Shown here: one piece after another, positions 45,367 through 53,630 of the stretch
Layout: every line of letters begins with the position of its first letter
Position numbering within the stretch: position 1 is the stretch's first letter
Assembly (NCBI GenBank): GCA_031429355.1
Contig: JANOZM010000013.1
Span: 124,001-188,000, forward strand
Length of the DNA stretch: 64,000 nt
From: JANOZM01 sp031429355
GTDB taxonomy: Bacteria; Pseudomonadota; Gammaproteobacteria; Burkholderiales; Burkholderiaceae_E
Direction: 5' to 3'
Notes under the pieces: generated by a model
Database searches by the model: none
Told to the model about the DNA's origin: nothing
Seen by the model: only the letters and a program-made list of their open reading frames with translations
Position numbers and translations under genes: made by a program

Positions 45367-45996
45367 CTAAATAACTGGGGTGCTGTGCTTACCGGCATTC
45401 CAGCCTCGATGCGCTAACCACTGGGTACCATCGGTCTTTGCGGCGTCTTCAAGCGTAGTGCCCATCGAATCATTCCAACGATTCAAGTAGCCAAACAAAG
45501 CAATCACGCCAGTAATTTCTACAATTTCGCCTTCGTCCCAATGTGCTTGTAAGTTCGTCTTGATTTCTTGAGTTACATCGTTAGGAACACTAGCAGCGGC
45601 ACGCGCAAATTCTAGTGCGGCTTTTTCCGCTTCTGTAAACAAAGAGCTTACGTTGTACTGCCAAACATTAAGTAATCGCTCTTGCAATTGTTGTTGATCC
45701 GGGTTGTTCTGTCTGCCAAAGCGCTCGGCGGCGCGAATGGTATGCGCCTCGCAGTATCGACAACCCGCGGTTGTGCTAGCAATGTGTCCAATCAACCGCT
45801 TTAATTCGCTGGTTACTTTGCCTTCGTTTTGCATGACTGCTTTGTTTAACGCAGTGAATGCCCGCGCTATGGCAGGGCGTCTCATCATCGTCAATACGCT
45901 GTTAGGTGCAAAGCCTAGTGTTTGATTAAAGAACAACGCAAGCTCGGCTACTTCGGGGTCGTGGTCGGCAGGTAATGGGGAGACTAAAGGTGACAT
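45367..45996 (-). CDS. Carboxymuconolactone decarboxylase / AhpD-like family protein
   Basis: A 209-residue cytoplasmic helical protein with the AhpD-type motif CRYCEAHTIRAAERFG (CxxC with a nearby His), which in AhpD family members acts as peroxidase or as a reductant for AhpC. It also has the peroxidase-related Trp near the C-terminus. Whether it is a peroxidase is not certain. It is transcribed two bases after a MarR regulator, so it is probably controlled by it. Confidence 0.85.
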   Translation of the reverse strand: MSPLVSPLPADHDPEVAELALFFNQTLGFAPNSVLTMMRRPAIARAFTALNKAVMQNEGKVTSELKRLIGHIASTTAGCRYCEAHTIRAAERFGRQNNPDQQQLQERLLNVWQYNVSSLFTEAEKAALEFARAAASVPNDVTQEIKTNLQAHWDEGEIVEITGVIALFGYLNRWNDSMGTTLEDAAKTDGTQWLAHRGWNAGKHSTPVI

Positions 45997-45998
45997 TG

Positions 45999-46415
45999 TT
46001 AACCTAGGGTGTTTGCCAACAAAAGTTTTAACTGATCGACACCTTGCTTGCCGATACGTTTTGCAATCTTAATTTCAATGTCGTCAATAATTCGTGCACC
46101 GGCTCGGTTAACTTCTTTGCCTAACTGCGTGTAACTTACCAATTTAGCATTGGCCCGTTCGGGGTCGGTTTTTACTTGCAAAATGCCACGTCGCTCGAGT
46201 TCGCTCACCGTTTTATGTACGGCTTGGCGTGACAAGCCCAGGCGGCGTGCAAGGTCAGAAATACTGGCGCTTTGTCCTGCCATAATGGCTAAGAGCCGTG
46301 CTTGTGCTGGAGTCAGGCTTGAATAGGTGGAGCGTTGAACACCTTTTAAAATTTCCGCCGCCAGCCAATCATTGCTGGCAAGCAATAGTTGATTTAGGTT
46401 GGGAGCGTTGGGCAT
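45999..46415 (-). CDS. MarR family transcriptional regulator
   Basis: A 138-residue winged-helix regulator. The recognition region is SISDLARRLGLSRQAVHKTV, followed by a beta wing with LERRGILQVKTDPERANAK. N- and C-terminal helices form the dimer. MarR proteins often respond to phenolic or acyl-CoA ligands. A perfect 19-bp palindrome at 46472-46490 lies upstream between this gene and etfB, and is its likely operator. It would then control both its own operon (with the AhpD-like gene) and etfBA-acyl-CoA dehydrogenase. Confidence 0.9.
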   Translation of the reverse strand: MPNAPNLNQLLLASNDWLAAEILKGVQRSTYSSLTPAQARLLAIMAGQSASISDLARRLGLSRQAVHKTVSELERRGILQVKTDPERANAKLVSYTQLGKEVNRAGARIIDDIEIKIAKRIGKQGVDQLKLLLANTLG

Positions 46416-46471
46416 AAAAGTTTATTCACGAAATGTGCAGATTTGTCGCTAGCTTAACCGTTTTTTTAAGC

Positions 46472-46490
46472 TTGTCAACTAGGTTGACAA
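46472..46490. promoter_or_regulatory. Perfect 19-bp palindrome, probable MarR operator
   Basis: TTGTCAAC and GTTGACAA are exact inverses around a TAG centre. The right half contains the -35 box of the etfB promoter; the mirror-image TTGACA on the other strand fits a promoter toward marR (with TAAGCT as -10, 16-base spacer). A dimer bound here would block both directions. Confidence 0.7.
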
Positions 46491-46512
46491 CATGCATAGT
46501 TCAGGCTACGAT
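46484..46512 (+). promoter_or_regulatory. Sigma-70 promoter of the etfBA-acyl-CoA dehydrogenase operon
   Basis: A consensus -35 TTGACA (46484-46489) and a -10 TACGAT (46507-46512) are 17 bases apart. The -35 lies inside the palindrome described above, so repression by occlusion is expected. Confidence 0.7.
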
Positions 46513-46580
46513 GTTGTTAGTCAGGGATAGTGCATTCATTCCGTCATTGAAATGAAACAAAGTTGAAAGAGCCGTTTATT

Positions 46581-47330
46581 ATGAAAATTTTAGTTCCGGT
46601 TAAGCGCGTGGTCGATTACAACGTAAAAGTTCGGGTCAAGAGCGATCAAACAGGGGTCGATATTGCCAACGTAAAAATGTCGATGAATCCATTCGACGAA
46701 ATTGCCGTTGAAGAGGCAACCCGCTTAAAAGAAAAGGGTATTGCTACTGAAGTCATCGTCGTTTCGTGCGGCATTACTTCTTGCCAAGAGACACTGCGCA
46801 CAGCGATGGCTATTGGCGCAGATCGTGCTATTTTGATCGAAACTGATGTCGAACTACAGCCCTTGGCTGTAGCCAAATTACTCAAAGCAATTGTCGACAA
46901 AGAGCAGCCCCACTTAATTATTTTAGGCAAACAAGCCATTGACGATGACGCAAATCAAACTGGGCAAATGTTGGCTGCACTCAGTAATTTACCGCAAGCC
47001 ACTTTTGCCTCTAAGGTAGAAGTAGCCGATGGCAAAGTCAGTGTTACGCGCGAAGTCGACGGTGGACTAGAGACTTTGTCTTTAAGTATGCCTGCTGTAA
47101 TCACAACCGATCTTCGGCTAAACGAACCGCGTTATGTGACCCTGCCAAACATTATGAAAGCCAAGAAAAAGCAACTGGATATTTTTAAGCCAGCTGATCT
47201 TGGTGTTGATGTTACCCCGCGCATTAAAACACTAAAAGTTAGCGAGCCGCCCGTTCGACAAGCAGGTATCAAAGTAGCTGACGTTGCTGCTTTAGTTGAC
47301 AAACTTAAGAACGAAGCAAAAGTTGTTTAG
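46581..47330 (+). CDS. etfB: Electron transfer flavoprotein, beta subunit
   Basis: A 249-residue subunit that with EtfA carries electrons from acyl-CoA dehydrogenases to ETF-quinone oxidoreductase. The fingerprint MKILVPVKRVVDYNVKVR opens the protein, MNPFDEIAVEEATRLKE and the AMP-site region follow, and the late RLNEPRYVTLPNIMKAKKK is the EtfB signature. ATG 46581 fits the family N-terminus; the longer frame from 46563 is rejected. First gene of an operon with etfA and an acyl-CoA dehydrogenase. Confidence 0.96.
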   Translation: MKILVPVKRVVDYNVKVRVKSDQTGVDIANVKMSMNPFDEIAVEEATRLKEKGIATEVIVVSCGITSCQETLRTAMAIGADRAILIETDVELQPLAVAKLLKAIVDKEQPHLIILGKQAIDDDANQTGQMLAALSNLPQATFASKVEVADGKVSVTREVDGGLETLSLSMPAVITTDLRLNEPRYVTLPNIMKAKKKQLDIFKPADLGVDVTPRIKTLKVSEPPVRQAGIKVADVAALVDKLKNEAKVV

Positions 47331-47390
47331 TTCGATTCAAACAATTTAGTTCAATTTAATACCGTTAAAAATTTAAACAAGGCCAAGAAC

Positions 47391-48320
47391 ATGTCATCAC
47401 TCGTTATTGCAGAACACGACAACGCTTCCTTAAAAGGAAGCACCCTTAATACGATTGCTGCCGCATTAAAATGCGGAGGTGATGTACACGTTTTAGTTGC
47501 TGGTGCAGGTTGCACGGCTGTTGCTGCCGCTGCCGCGCAAGTAGCGGGTGTAAGTAAAGTTTTGCTGGCAGATTCGGCTGCATTTGCCGACGGCTTAGCC
47601 GAGAACGTTGCCGAGCAAGTGTTGGCTGTTGCTGCGGCTTATTCACACATTTTAGCCCCTGCAACCGCCTATGGTAAAAACATTGCGCCGCGCGTTGCCG
47701 CCAAGTTAGATGTGGCGCAAGTTTCAGACATTACCTCGGTTGAATCGGCCGATACTTTTACTCGCCCAATTTATGCCGGTAATGCAATCGCAACCGTGCA
47801 ATCGTTAGATGCTGTAAAAGTTCTTACCGTGCGCACTACAGGTTTTGATGCGGTTGCTGCTTCGGGTGGCTCTGGTGTAGTTGAGTCCATTACGACCGTG
47901 GCCGATTCGGGCAAATCATCGTTTGTAAAACGTGAAGTAGCAATAAGCGAACGCCCTGAATTAGCTGGCGCAAAAACCGTAGTTTCAGGTGGCCGCGGAA
48001 TGGGCAGTGCAGAAAATTTTAAATTGTTAGAGCCTCTGGCCGACAAGCTGGGTGCAGCGATGGGTGCATCACGCGCTGCGGTCGATGCAGGGTATGCGCC
48101 AAACGATTGGCAAGTGGGTCAAACCGGCAAAATTGTTGCTCCACAGTTATATGTAGCGATTGGTATTTCTGGGGCCATTCAACACTTGGCTGGTATGAAA
48201 GATAGCAAAGTTATTGTCGCGATTAACAAAGACGGCGAAGCGCCAATTTTTGGTGTAGCCGACTACGGCTTGGTGGCTGATTTGTTTACAGCGGTTCCCG
48301 AATTGTCGGGCAGTTTATAA
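47391..48320 (+). CDS. etfA: Electron transfer flavoprotein, alpha subunit
   Basis: A 309-residue FAD-binding subunit. The C-terminal FAD domain shows SGGRGMGSAENF, then GAAMGASRAAVDAG, GQTGKIVAPQLYVAIGISGAIQHLAGM and IFGVADYGLVAD. Length and order are normal. It pairs with EtfB 60 bases upstream and lies 15 bases before the acyl-CoA dehydrogenase that would donate electrons. The N-terminal half is Ala- and Val-rich, as usual. Confidence 0.96.
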   Translation: MSSLVIAEHDNASLKGSTLNTIAAALKCGGDVHVLVAGAGCTAVAAAAAQVAGVSKVLLADSAAFADGLAENVAEQVLAVAAAYSHILAPATAYGKNIAPRVAAKLDVAQVSDITSVESADTFTRPIYAGNAIATVQSLDAVKVLTVRTTGFDAVAASGGSGVVESITTVADSGKSSFVKREVAISERPELAGAKTVVSGGRGMGSAENFKLLEPLADKLGAAMGASRAAVDAGYAPNDWQVGQTGKIVAPQLYVAIGISGAIQHLAGMKDSKVIVAINKDGEAPIFGVADYGLVADLFTAVPELSGSL

Positions 48321-48335
48321 AAAGTTAGGTGATTT

Positions 48336-50159
48336 ATGAGTTACGTTGCACCAGTAAAAGACATGATGTTTGTGCTAACAGAGTTAGCCGATATTGATGC
48401 AATCGCTCAGTTGCCTGGGTTCGAAGAATCGGGCGCTGATACAGCCGCAGCTGTACTTGAAGAGTGCGCAAAATTTAACGAGCAAGTAATTGCGCCCCTA
48501 AATTGGAGTGGTGACTTAGAACCATCAACTTTAAAAAATGGCGTAGTAACTACTTCCAAAGGATTTGCCGAGGCTTTTAAACAGTTTGGTGAGGCCGGTT
48601 GGGCAGGTATTCAACACCCAACCGAATTTGGCGGCCAAGGCCTGCCTAAACTAATTGGCACGCCCTGTACTGAAATGTTGAACTCGGCCAATATGTCGTT
48701 TGCCCTTTGCCCATTACTGACTGATGGTGCGGTAGAAGCCTTACTAACAGCTGGATCGCCCGAGCAACAGCAACTATTCATACCAAAGTTGGTGTCCGGT
48801 GAGTGGACCGGGACAATGAATTTGACCGAGCCACAAGCCGGTTCCGATTTGGCTGCGGTTCGCACTAAAGCCGTCAAGCAAGCCGATGGCAGTTATCGCG
48901 TAACTGGGCAAAAAATTTATATCACCTATGGTGAGCACGATATGTCCAACAACATTGTGCATTTAGTGTTGGCCCGCACCCCCGATGCCCCCGAAGGCGT
49001 TAAAGGTATTTCATTATTCGTGGTGTCAAAGTATTTAGTTAACGCAGACGGTAGTTTAGGCAAACGCAACGATGTTTGGTGTCAATCGATTGAGCATAAG
49101 TTAGGTATCAAAGCCAGCCCAACGGCGGTATTGTTATTTGGCGATGGAAAGGGTGATGTTGGCCTTGGCGAAAACAATGCACCGGGTGCCATTGGTCACT
49201 TAATTGGCCAAGAGAACCGTGGACTTGAGTATATGTTTGTAATGATGAATTCCGCTCGCTTTGGCGTTGGAATGCAAGGTGTTGCCATTTCCGAGCGCGC
49301 GTATCAAAAGGCGGTTGCGTTCGCGCGTGATCGTGTTCAAAGCCGCGATTTGGCGGGCTCTGCAGGACCTGTAGCGATTATCAATCATCCGGATGTGCGT
49401 CGTATGCTAATGATGATGCGCGCAATGACTGAAGGCGCTCGCGCGCTAGCTTATGTTGGTGCTGCTGCCTCTGATGCTGGGCATTTCCACAGTGATGCAC
49501 AGGTACGTAAAACTAATATGGCAGTTTACGAATATTTAGTGCCGATTATTAAAGGTTGGTCCACAGAAATGTCGATCGACGTCACGTCGTTTGGCGTGCA
49601 GGTACACGGTGGCATGGGCTTTATCGAAGAAACAGGTGCTGCACAGTATTACCGCGACGCGCGCATTTTGCCAATTTACGAAGGCACTACAGCGATTCAG
49701 GCGAATGATTTAGTGGGTCGTAAAACAGCGCGCGATGGTGGCATCGTTGCTAAAGCACTAATTTCTCAAATTCACGTGACAATCGATTCGTTGGCGACGG
49801 TACAAAGTGGCGACTTAGCGGCAATGCGTAACGAGCTGACCGCAGCGGCTACGGCTCTTGGTCAAGTAGTTGACTATATTGTGGCCAACTCGAAAACCGA
49901 TATCAAAGCGGTGTTTGCTGGCTCGGTCTTGTATTTGCGGATGGCGGGTATGGTGTTTTCGGCTTGGCAAATGGTGCGGGCGGCGCAAGCGGCCCAACGG
50001 CATTTAGAAGCGGGGTCTGCAGATGCTTCGTTTTACTCAGCAAAAATTGCTACGGCCCGGTTTTATTGCGATCATATCCTGCCCCAAGCCACTGCTTTGC
50101 GCTCATCAATTTGTACAGGTGCCGCTGGTGTTTTGGCAATGAGTAACGAGCAGTTCTAA
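48336..50159 (+). CDS. Acyl-CoA dehydrogenase, large (about 600 aa) type
   Basis: A 607-residue flavoenzyme longer than the usual 380-residue dehydrogenases. It matches the branch with an extra C-terminal domain (DmdC-like or FadE-like). The FAD stretch MNLTEPQAGSDLAAVRT and the active-site region VHGGMGFIEETG are present, with LPIYEGTTAIQANDL near 430-445 carrying the likely catalytic Glu. The chain length preferred is not predictable, and 3-methylthiopropanoyl-CoA is one known DmdC substrate. It is third in the etfB-etfA-dehydrogenase operon. Confidence 0.93.
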   Translation: MSYVAPVKDMMFVLTELADIDAIAQLPGFEESGADTAAAVLEECAKFNEQVIAPLNWSGDLEPSTLKNGVVTTSKGFAEAFKQFGEAGWAGIQHPTEFGGQGLPKLIGTPCTEMLNSANMSFALCPLLTDGAVEALLTAGSPEQQQLFIPKLVSGEWTGTMNLTEPQAGSDLAAVRTKAVKQADGSYRVTGQKIYITYGEHDMSNNIVHLVLARTPDAPEGVKGISLFVVSKYLVNADGSLGKRNDVWCQSIEHKLGIKASPTAVLLFGDGKGDVGLGENNAPGAIGHLIGQENRGLEYMFVMMNSARFGVGMQGVAISERAYQKAVAFARDRVQSRDLAGSAGPVAIINHPDVRRMLMMMRAMTEGARALAYVGAAASDAGHFHSDAQVRKTNMAVYEYLVPIIKGWSTEMSIDVTSFGVQVHGGMGFIEETGAAQYYRDARILPIYEGTTAIQANDLVGRKTARDGGIVAKALISQIHVTIDSLATVQSGDLAAMRNELTAAATALGQVVDYIVANSKTDIKAVFAGSVLYLRMAGMVFSAWQMVRAAQAAQRHLEAGSADASFYSAKIATARFYCDHILPQATALRSSICTGAAGVLAMSNEQF

Positions 50160-50175
50160 ACTTTTTACGTTAGCT

Positions 50176-50790
50176 ATGACGACCAAACCAAAGCCGTCCG
50201 ATCGCAAGTCGTGTGATGCTGTAAGCGACACAATACGCTTGGTACGGCCGTCCTTGGCATTTGTTGCGGGATACCAAGACGCATTACAACGGGGTTGGTC
50301 ACCCAATAATGTTACCGCTGAACGCACGCGGCTCGAAGAGCTTGAAAAAATAGCCAAAGATCCGCAAGAGTTTGTAAATAGCTTGGTAGATCTTGAAGCT
50401 AAAGGCGATCCAATTACTTTGCCTGATGGCAGCATAGTCGATCGTTTGCCTGGCGATCGTTCTTGGATGTTCGATGGTGAATTTTGCGGGAGTATTGGGT
50501 TTCGTTGGGTCAACGGAACTTCCGAATTACCGTCGTATTGTTTAGGTCACATCGGTTATTCCGTAGTGCCTTGGAAGCAAAATTTAGGGTATGCCACGCA
50601 AGCTTTAGCCTTAGTTTTGCTAAAAGCTAAGCAGCTTGGTTTGAGCCATGTATACATTACGACTCAGCCCGACAATACTGCTTCGCGCAAAGTGATTGAA
50701 GCGAACCGAGGCCGTTTTTTAGAAACCTTTGTCGAAGATGCGGGTTACGGCGGTCACGAAGGCTTGAAGTTTAAAGTCGATTTAGTTTAG
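50176..50790 (+). CDS. GNAT family N-acetyltransferase
   Basis: A 204-residue protein. The C-terminal part shows the acetyl-CoA loop KQNLGYATQALALVLLKAKQ and the VYITTQPDNTASRKVIEANRG segment of the RimI/RimJ-like group. The first 110 residues hold a segment (LPDGSIVDRLPGDR) seen in a YjcF/unknown group. Substrate unknown; amino groups of proteins or small molecules are typical. It begins 17 bases after the dehydrogenase stop. Confidence 0.85.
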   Translation: MTTKPKPSDRKSCDAVSDTIRLVRPSLAFVAGYQDALQRGWSPNNVTAERTRLEELEKIAKDPQEFVNSLVDLEAKGDPITLPDGSIVDRLPGDRSWMFDGEFCGSIGFRWVNGTSELPSYCLGHIGYSVVPWKQNLGYATQALALVLLKAKQLGLSHVYITTQPDNTASRKVIEANRGRFLETFVEDAGYGGHEGLKFKVDLV

Positions 50791-50795
50791 GCCCA

Positions 50796-51884
50796 ATGGA
50801 TCGTTCGGCGTTTATAAATTCAGTTGGCATTGAACTGCCAATAATTCAAGCCCCAATGGCAGGAATTCAAGGCGGTGCCTTAGCGGCAGCCGTAGCCAAC
50901 GCAGGTGGCTTAGGTTCAATTCCTTGCGCAATGTTGACACCCGAGGGAATTGTCAAAGAAATCGAAATATTTAAAGCGGCAATCGTCAATCCAAGTGCGC
51001 CACTAAACCTAAACTTCTTTTGTCATCAAACGCCAAGTCCGAGTGAACCCGAGCAGCAATCTTGGAAGCGCTTGCTAACCCCGTACTTTAACGAGTTTGG
51101 CATCGACCCAGATACGATTCGTGAAGGTCCCGGTCGATCCCCGTTTGACGACACTACGCTGGCGATAGTACAAGCCCATAGGCCGGCCGTTGTCAGTTTT
51201 CATTTTGGTTTGCCTGACTCTAGTTTGATGCAAGCGGTTAAATCTACTGGTGCGCTAGTGCTTTCTTCAGCGACCACTGTTAACGAGGCTTTGTGGCTGC
51301 AAGCGCAAGGGGTTGATGCGATCATTGCACAAGGTTTAGAGGCGGGCGGACATCGCGGTATTTTTTTGGATGCTGATTCAAATATTTCATTTGCGCTCGA
51401 TTTAACAACGCAAATTTCAACCCTTTCATTGCTCTCGCAAATTGTTAAGGCAGTGCGTTTACCAGTTATCGCGGCCGGTGGGATTGTCGACGCAAGGGGT
51501 GTAAAAGCGGTACTCGATTTAGGCGCTTGCTTGACCCAAGTTGGAACGGCCTATATGCTTTGTAATGAAGCGACAACTTCGCAAGTGCACCGGCGCGCCT
51601 TGCTTTCGCCCGAAGCACAGCATACTGCGCTAACCAATTTGTTTACGGGCCGCCCGGCGCGAGGCATCGTGAATCGCGTAATGCGAGAACTCGGTTCAAT
51701 CAATGCCACGGTACCGCGTTTTCCATTAGCAACATCAGCAATGGCCCCACTGCGCAGTGCCGCAGAAAAACAAGGTTCGGGTGACTTTAGCCCTTTGTGG
51801 AGTGGGCAAAATACCAGCGGTTGCAAAACCATCGGAGCCGAGCAGTTAACTAAAGAATTAGCTGCCTTAGCGTTGCAACGATAA
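50796..51884 (+). CDS. Nitronate monooxygenase / 2-nitropropane dioxygenase family
   Basis: A 362-residue FMN TIM-barrel protein. IELPIIQAPMAGIQGGALAAAVANAGGLGS is the opening, AQGLEAGGHRG the FMN-phosphate loop and VIAAGGIVDARGV a second one; the late TNLFTGRPARGIVNRV is also typical. It oxidises nitronates to carbonyl compounds with loss of nitrite, or is an FMN-dependent enoyl-reductase relative. It follows the GNAT gene by five bases, so it extends that operon. Confidence 0.88.
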   Translation: MDRSAFINSVGIELPIIQAPMAGIQGGALAAAVANAGGLGSIPCAMLTPEGIVKEIEIFKAAIVNPSAPLNLNFFCHQTPSPSEPEQQSWKRLLTPYFNEFGIDPDTIREGPGRSPFDDTTLAIVQAHRPAVVSFHFGLPDSSLMQAVKSTGALVLSSATTVNEALWLQAQGVDAIIAQGLEAGGHRGIFLDADSNISFALDLTTQISTLSLLSQIVKAVRLPVIAAGGIVDARGVKAVLDLGACLTQVGTAYMLCNEATTSQVHRRALLSPEAQHTALTNLFTGRPARGIVNRVMRELGSINATVPRFPLATSAMAPLRSAAEKQGSGDFSPLWSGQNTSGCKTIGAEQLTKELAALALQR

Positions 51885-51917
51885 GTCGAAAAACTACATT
51901 TCAAAAGCCCCCCAATT

Positions 51918-52505
51918 TTATAAAATTTGGCAGGCCTCCGCAAAATCAAGACGACGATTTCTAGCAAATTCTTTACTGTGATCGGCGTAGCCTAGGTTGA
52001 TTGCAAAGTTAGTTTGCAATCGACCATCTGGAAAGAATTCAGCATTTACTTTTGCAAGATCAAGGCCACTCATGGGTCCACAATCGAGGCCTAACGCGCG
52101 CGCAGCCATAATAAAATAAGCAGCGCCCAAAGTTCCGTTGCGACTTGCTGTGGCTTGTGCTGTGGGTGGTGCGTTTTCAAAAAACTGTTGCGTTGTGGGG
52201 TCATGCCAAATGGTCGGCATGTTTAAATAAAATTGGGTATCGGTTGCCACAATCACGGTAACGGGTGCTTGGCGAGTTTTATCTACATTACTACCCATTA
52301 AAGTCGGAATGAGACGCTCGCGCGATGCTGGCGAATTTAAAAACACATAGCGCGTGGGTTGTGTGTTCATCGAGGTTGGGGCCATACGCGCAAGGTTATA
52401 TACTTGTTCAAGCAGTTCGTTAGACACCGGTTTTGCGAGAAATCCGTTCGCAGTACGTGCATGATTAAACAATTGGTCTTGCGCGTTTTGGTCAATATGA
52501 GGCAT
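51918..52505 (-). CDS. Nitroreductase family protein, RutE-like malonic semialdehyde reductase
   Basis: A 195-residue FMN-dependent NADPH reductase. It opens with DQNAQDQLFNHARTANGFL, then RMAPTSMNTQPTRYVFL and ALGLDCGPMSGLD, the family pattern of RutE (which reduces malonic semialdehyde in pyrimidine catabolism). No other rut genes are nearby, so the physiological role is open. Convergent with the nitronate monooxygenase gene and divergent from a GNAT gene. Confidence 0.88.
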   Translation of the reverse strand: MPHIDQNAQDQLFNHARTANGFLAKPVSNELLEQVYNLARMAPTSMNTQPTRYVFLNSPASRERLIPTLMGSNVDKTRQAPVTVIVATDTQFYLNMPTIWHDPTTQQFFENAPPTAQATASRNGTLGAAYFIMAARALGLDCGPMSGLDLAKVNAEFFPDGRLQTNFAINLGYADHSKEFARNRRLDFAEACQIL

Positions 52506-52583
52506 ATAAACTTTCTGATAAATCGATGATTAGATTTGCAGAGTAAAATACTACTTAAACTTAAATCTTCCAATAAATAAATT

Positions 52584-53048
52584 ATGTTGATCGAATCCCC
52601 CCAGCAATCCCGCGTTCGCGATTTACAAGATAGTGATGAAGCCGCTTGGCGCCGCCTTTGGGCTGGGTACTGTACTTTTTACAATGTAGAAATGTCTGAT
52701 CAGCAAACTAACTTTACTTGGGAGCGTTTGCTTGACCCCGCCTCGACGGTAAAAGGTTTAGTCGCCGAAAACACAGAGGGCCGAGTAGTGGGGCTTTGTA
52801 ATTATTTATTGCACGACAATACTTGGACCATGACCCCAGTGGTTTATTTAGAAGATTTGTTTGTCGAAAACACCCTGCGTGGAAGTGGAGTAGGCGAGGC
52901 GCTAATATCAGAGCTACAAGATCGAATGAAAGCGCAAGGTTGGTCACGAATTTATTGGATGACCAAAGAAAACAACTACCGAGCTCGTGGGCTTTACGAC
53001 AAGTTTGTGCGCGCTGATGGTTTTGTGCGCTATGTACTTAAGCCGTAG
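52584..53048 (+). CDS. GNAT family N-acetyltransferase
   Basis: A 154-residue protein of the GNAT fold. The acetyl-CoA pyrophosphate loop is RGSGVGEALISEL at about residues 99-111, preceded by the beta strand VVYLEDLFVE and followed by GWSRIYWMTKENN and the C-terminal ARGLYDKF. This is the diamine/amino-acid-like group with a short N-terminus. Substrate unknown. ATG start is directly after an AT-rich intergenic gap shared with the divergent nitroreductase gene. Confidence 0.9.
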   Translation: MLIESPQQSRVRDLQDSDEAAWRRLWAGYCTFYNVEMSDQQTNFTWERLLDPASTVKGLVAENTEGRVVGLCNYLLHDNTWTMTPVVYLEDLFVENTLRGSGVGEALISELQDRMKAQGWSRIYWMTKENNYRARGLYDKFVRADGFVRYVLKP

Positions 53049-53067
53049 TTTGTAAACGAGCTAACAA

Positions 53068-53556
53068 ATGTCCTCTTGGTTTGAAGTCTGGTTAGAGCAA
53101 TTACTTGAGTGGTTGGCATTACCTAAGTTTGGGTTAAGCACGGTATTTGTTGTCAGCTTTATTTCGGCGACTTTATTACCCTTAGGCTCCGAGCCTGCCG
53201 TATTTGGATTTATTAAACTGCGCCCCGATATGTTGTGGCCAACTATTTTTGTGGCTACAGCGGGCAATACCTTAGGCGGTATTGTTGACTACTGGATGGG
53301 CTACGGCGCAAATAAAGTCATTTCAAAAGACACGGGTCGGGCTAAATTAACAGCCTTACGCTGGGTTGAAAAATTTGGGCCAAAAGCCATGTTACTGTCG
53401 TTTTTGCCAGCTGTAGGCGATCCACTATGTGCAGTTGCCGGCTGGTTAAAAATGCCGTTTTGGCCTAGTGCAATTTACATGTGCATCGGCAAATTGATTC
53501 GCTATATTGTTTACACCTATGCCTTGCTGTACTTTTTTCCAGGTAAATTGGTTTAG
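53068..53556 (+). CDS. YqaA-like membrane protein (DedA / VTT family)
   Basis: A 162-residue inner-membrane protein with four helices and the VTT-domain hallmark FISATLLPLGSEPAVFG. GNTLGGIVDYWMGY and FLPAVGDPLCAVAGWLKM follow. VTT/DedA proteins are thought to move phospholipids or related lipids across the membrane; the YqaA branch is not characterised. It lies 19 bases after the GNAT gene. Confidence 0.87.
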   Translation: MSSWFEVWLEQLLEWLALPKFGLSTVFVVSFISATLLPLGSEPAVFGFIKLRPDMLWPTIFVATAGNTLGGIVDYWMGYGANKVISKDTGRAKLTALRWVEKFGPKAMLLSFLPAVGDPLCAVAGWLKMPFWPSAIYMCIGKLIRYIVYTYALLYFFPGKLV

Positions 53557-53605
53557 GTCGTTTTAGGACTTAATTTACTGGGCTGCAAAAAATAGTTGCA
53601 CAATT

Positions 53606-53625
53606 TACTGTATTTATATACAGTA
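53606..53625 (+). promoter_or_regulatory. LexA (SOS) box before the radical SAM gene
   Basis: TACTGTATTT then ATATACAGTA differs from the ideal E. coli box at a single base, and CTGT-N8-ACAG is exact. It ends five bases before the ATG at 53631 and overlaps TATACA (53617-53622), a plausible -10, so LexA would occlude the promoter. Confidence 0.8.
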
Positions 53626-53630
53626 AATAC

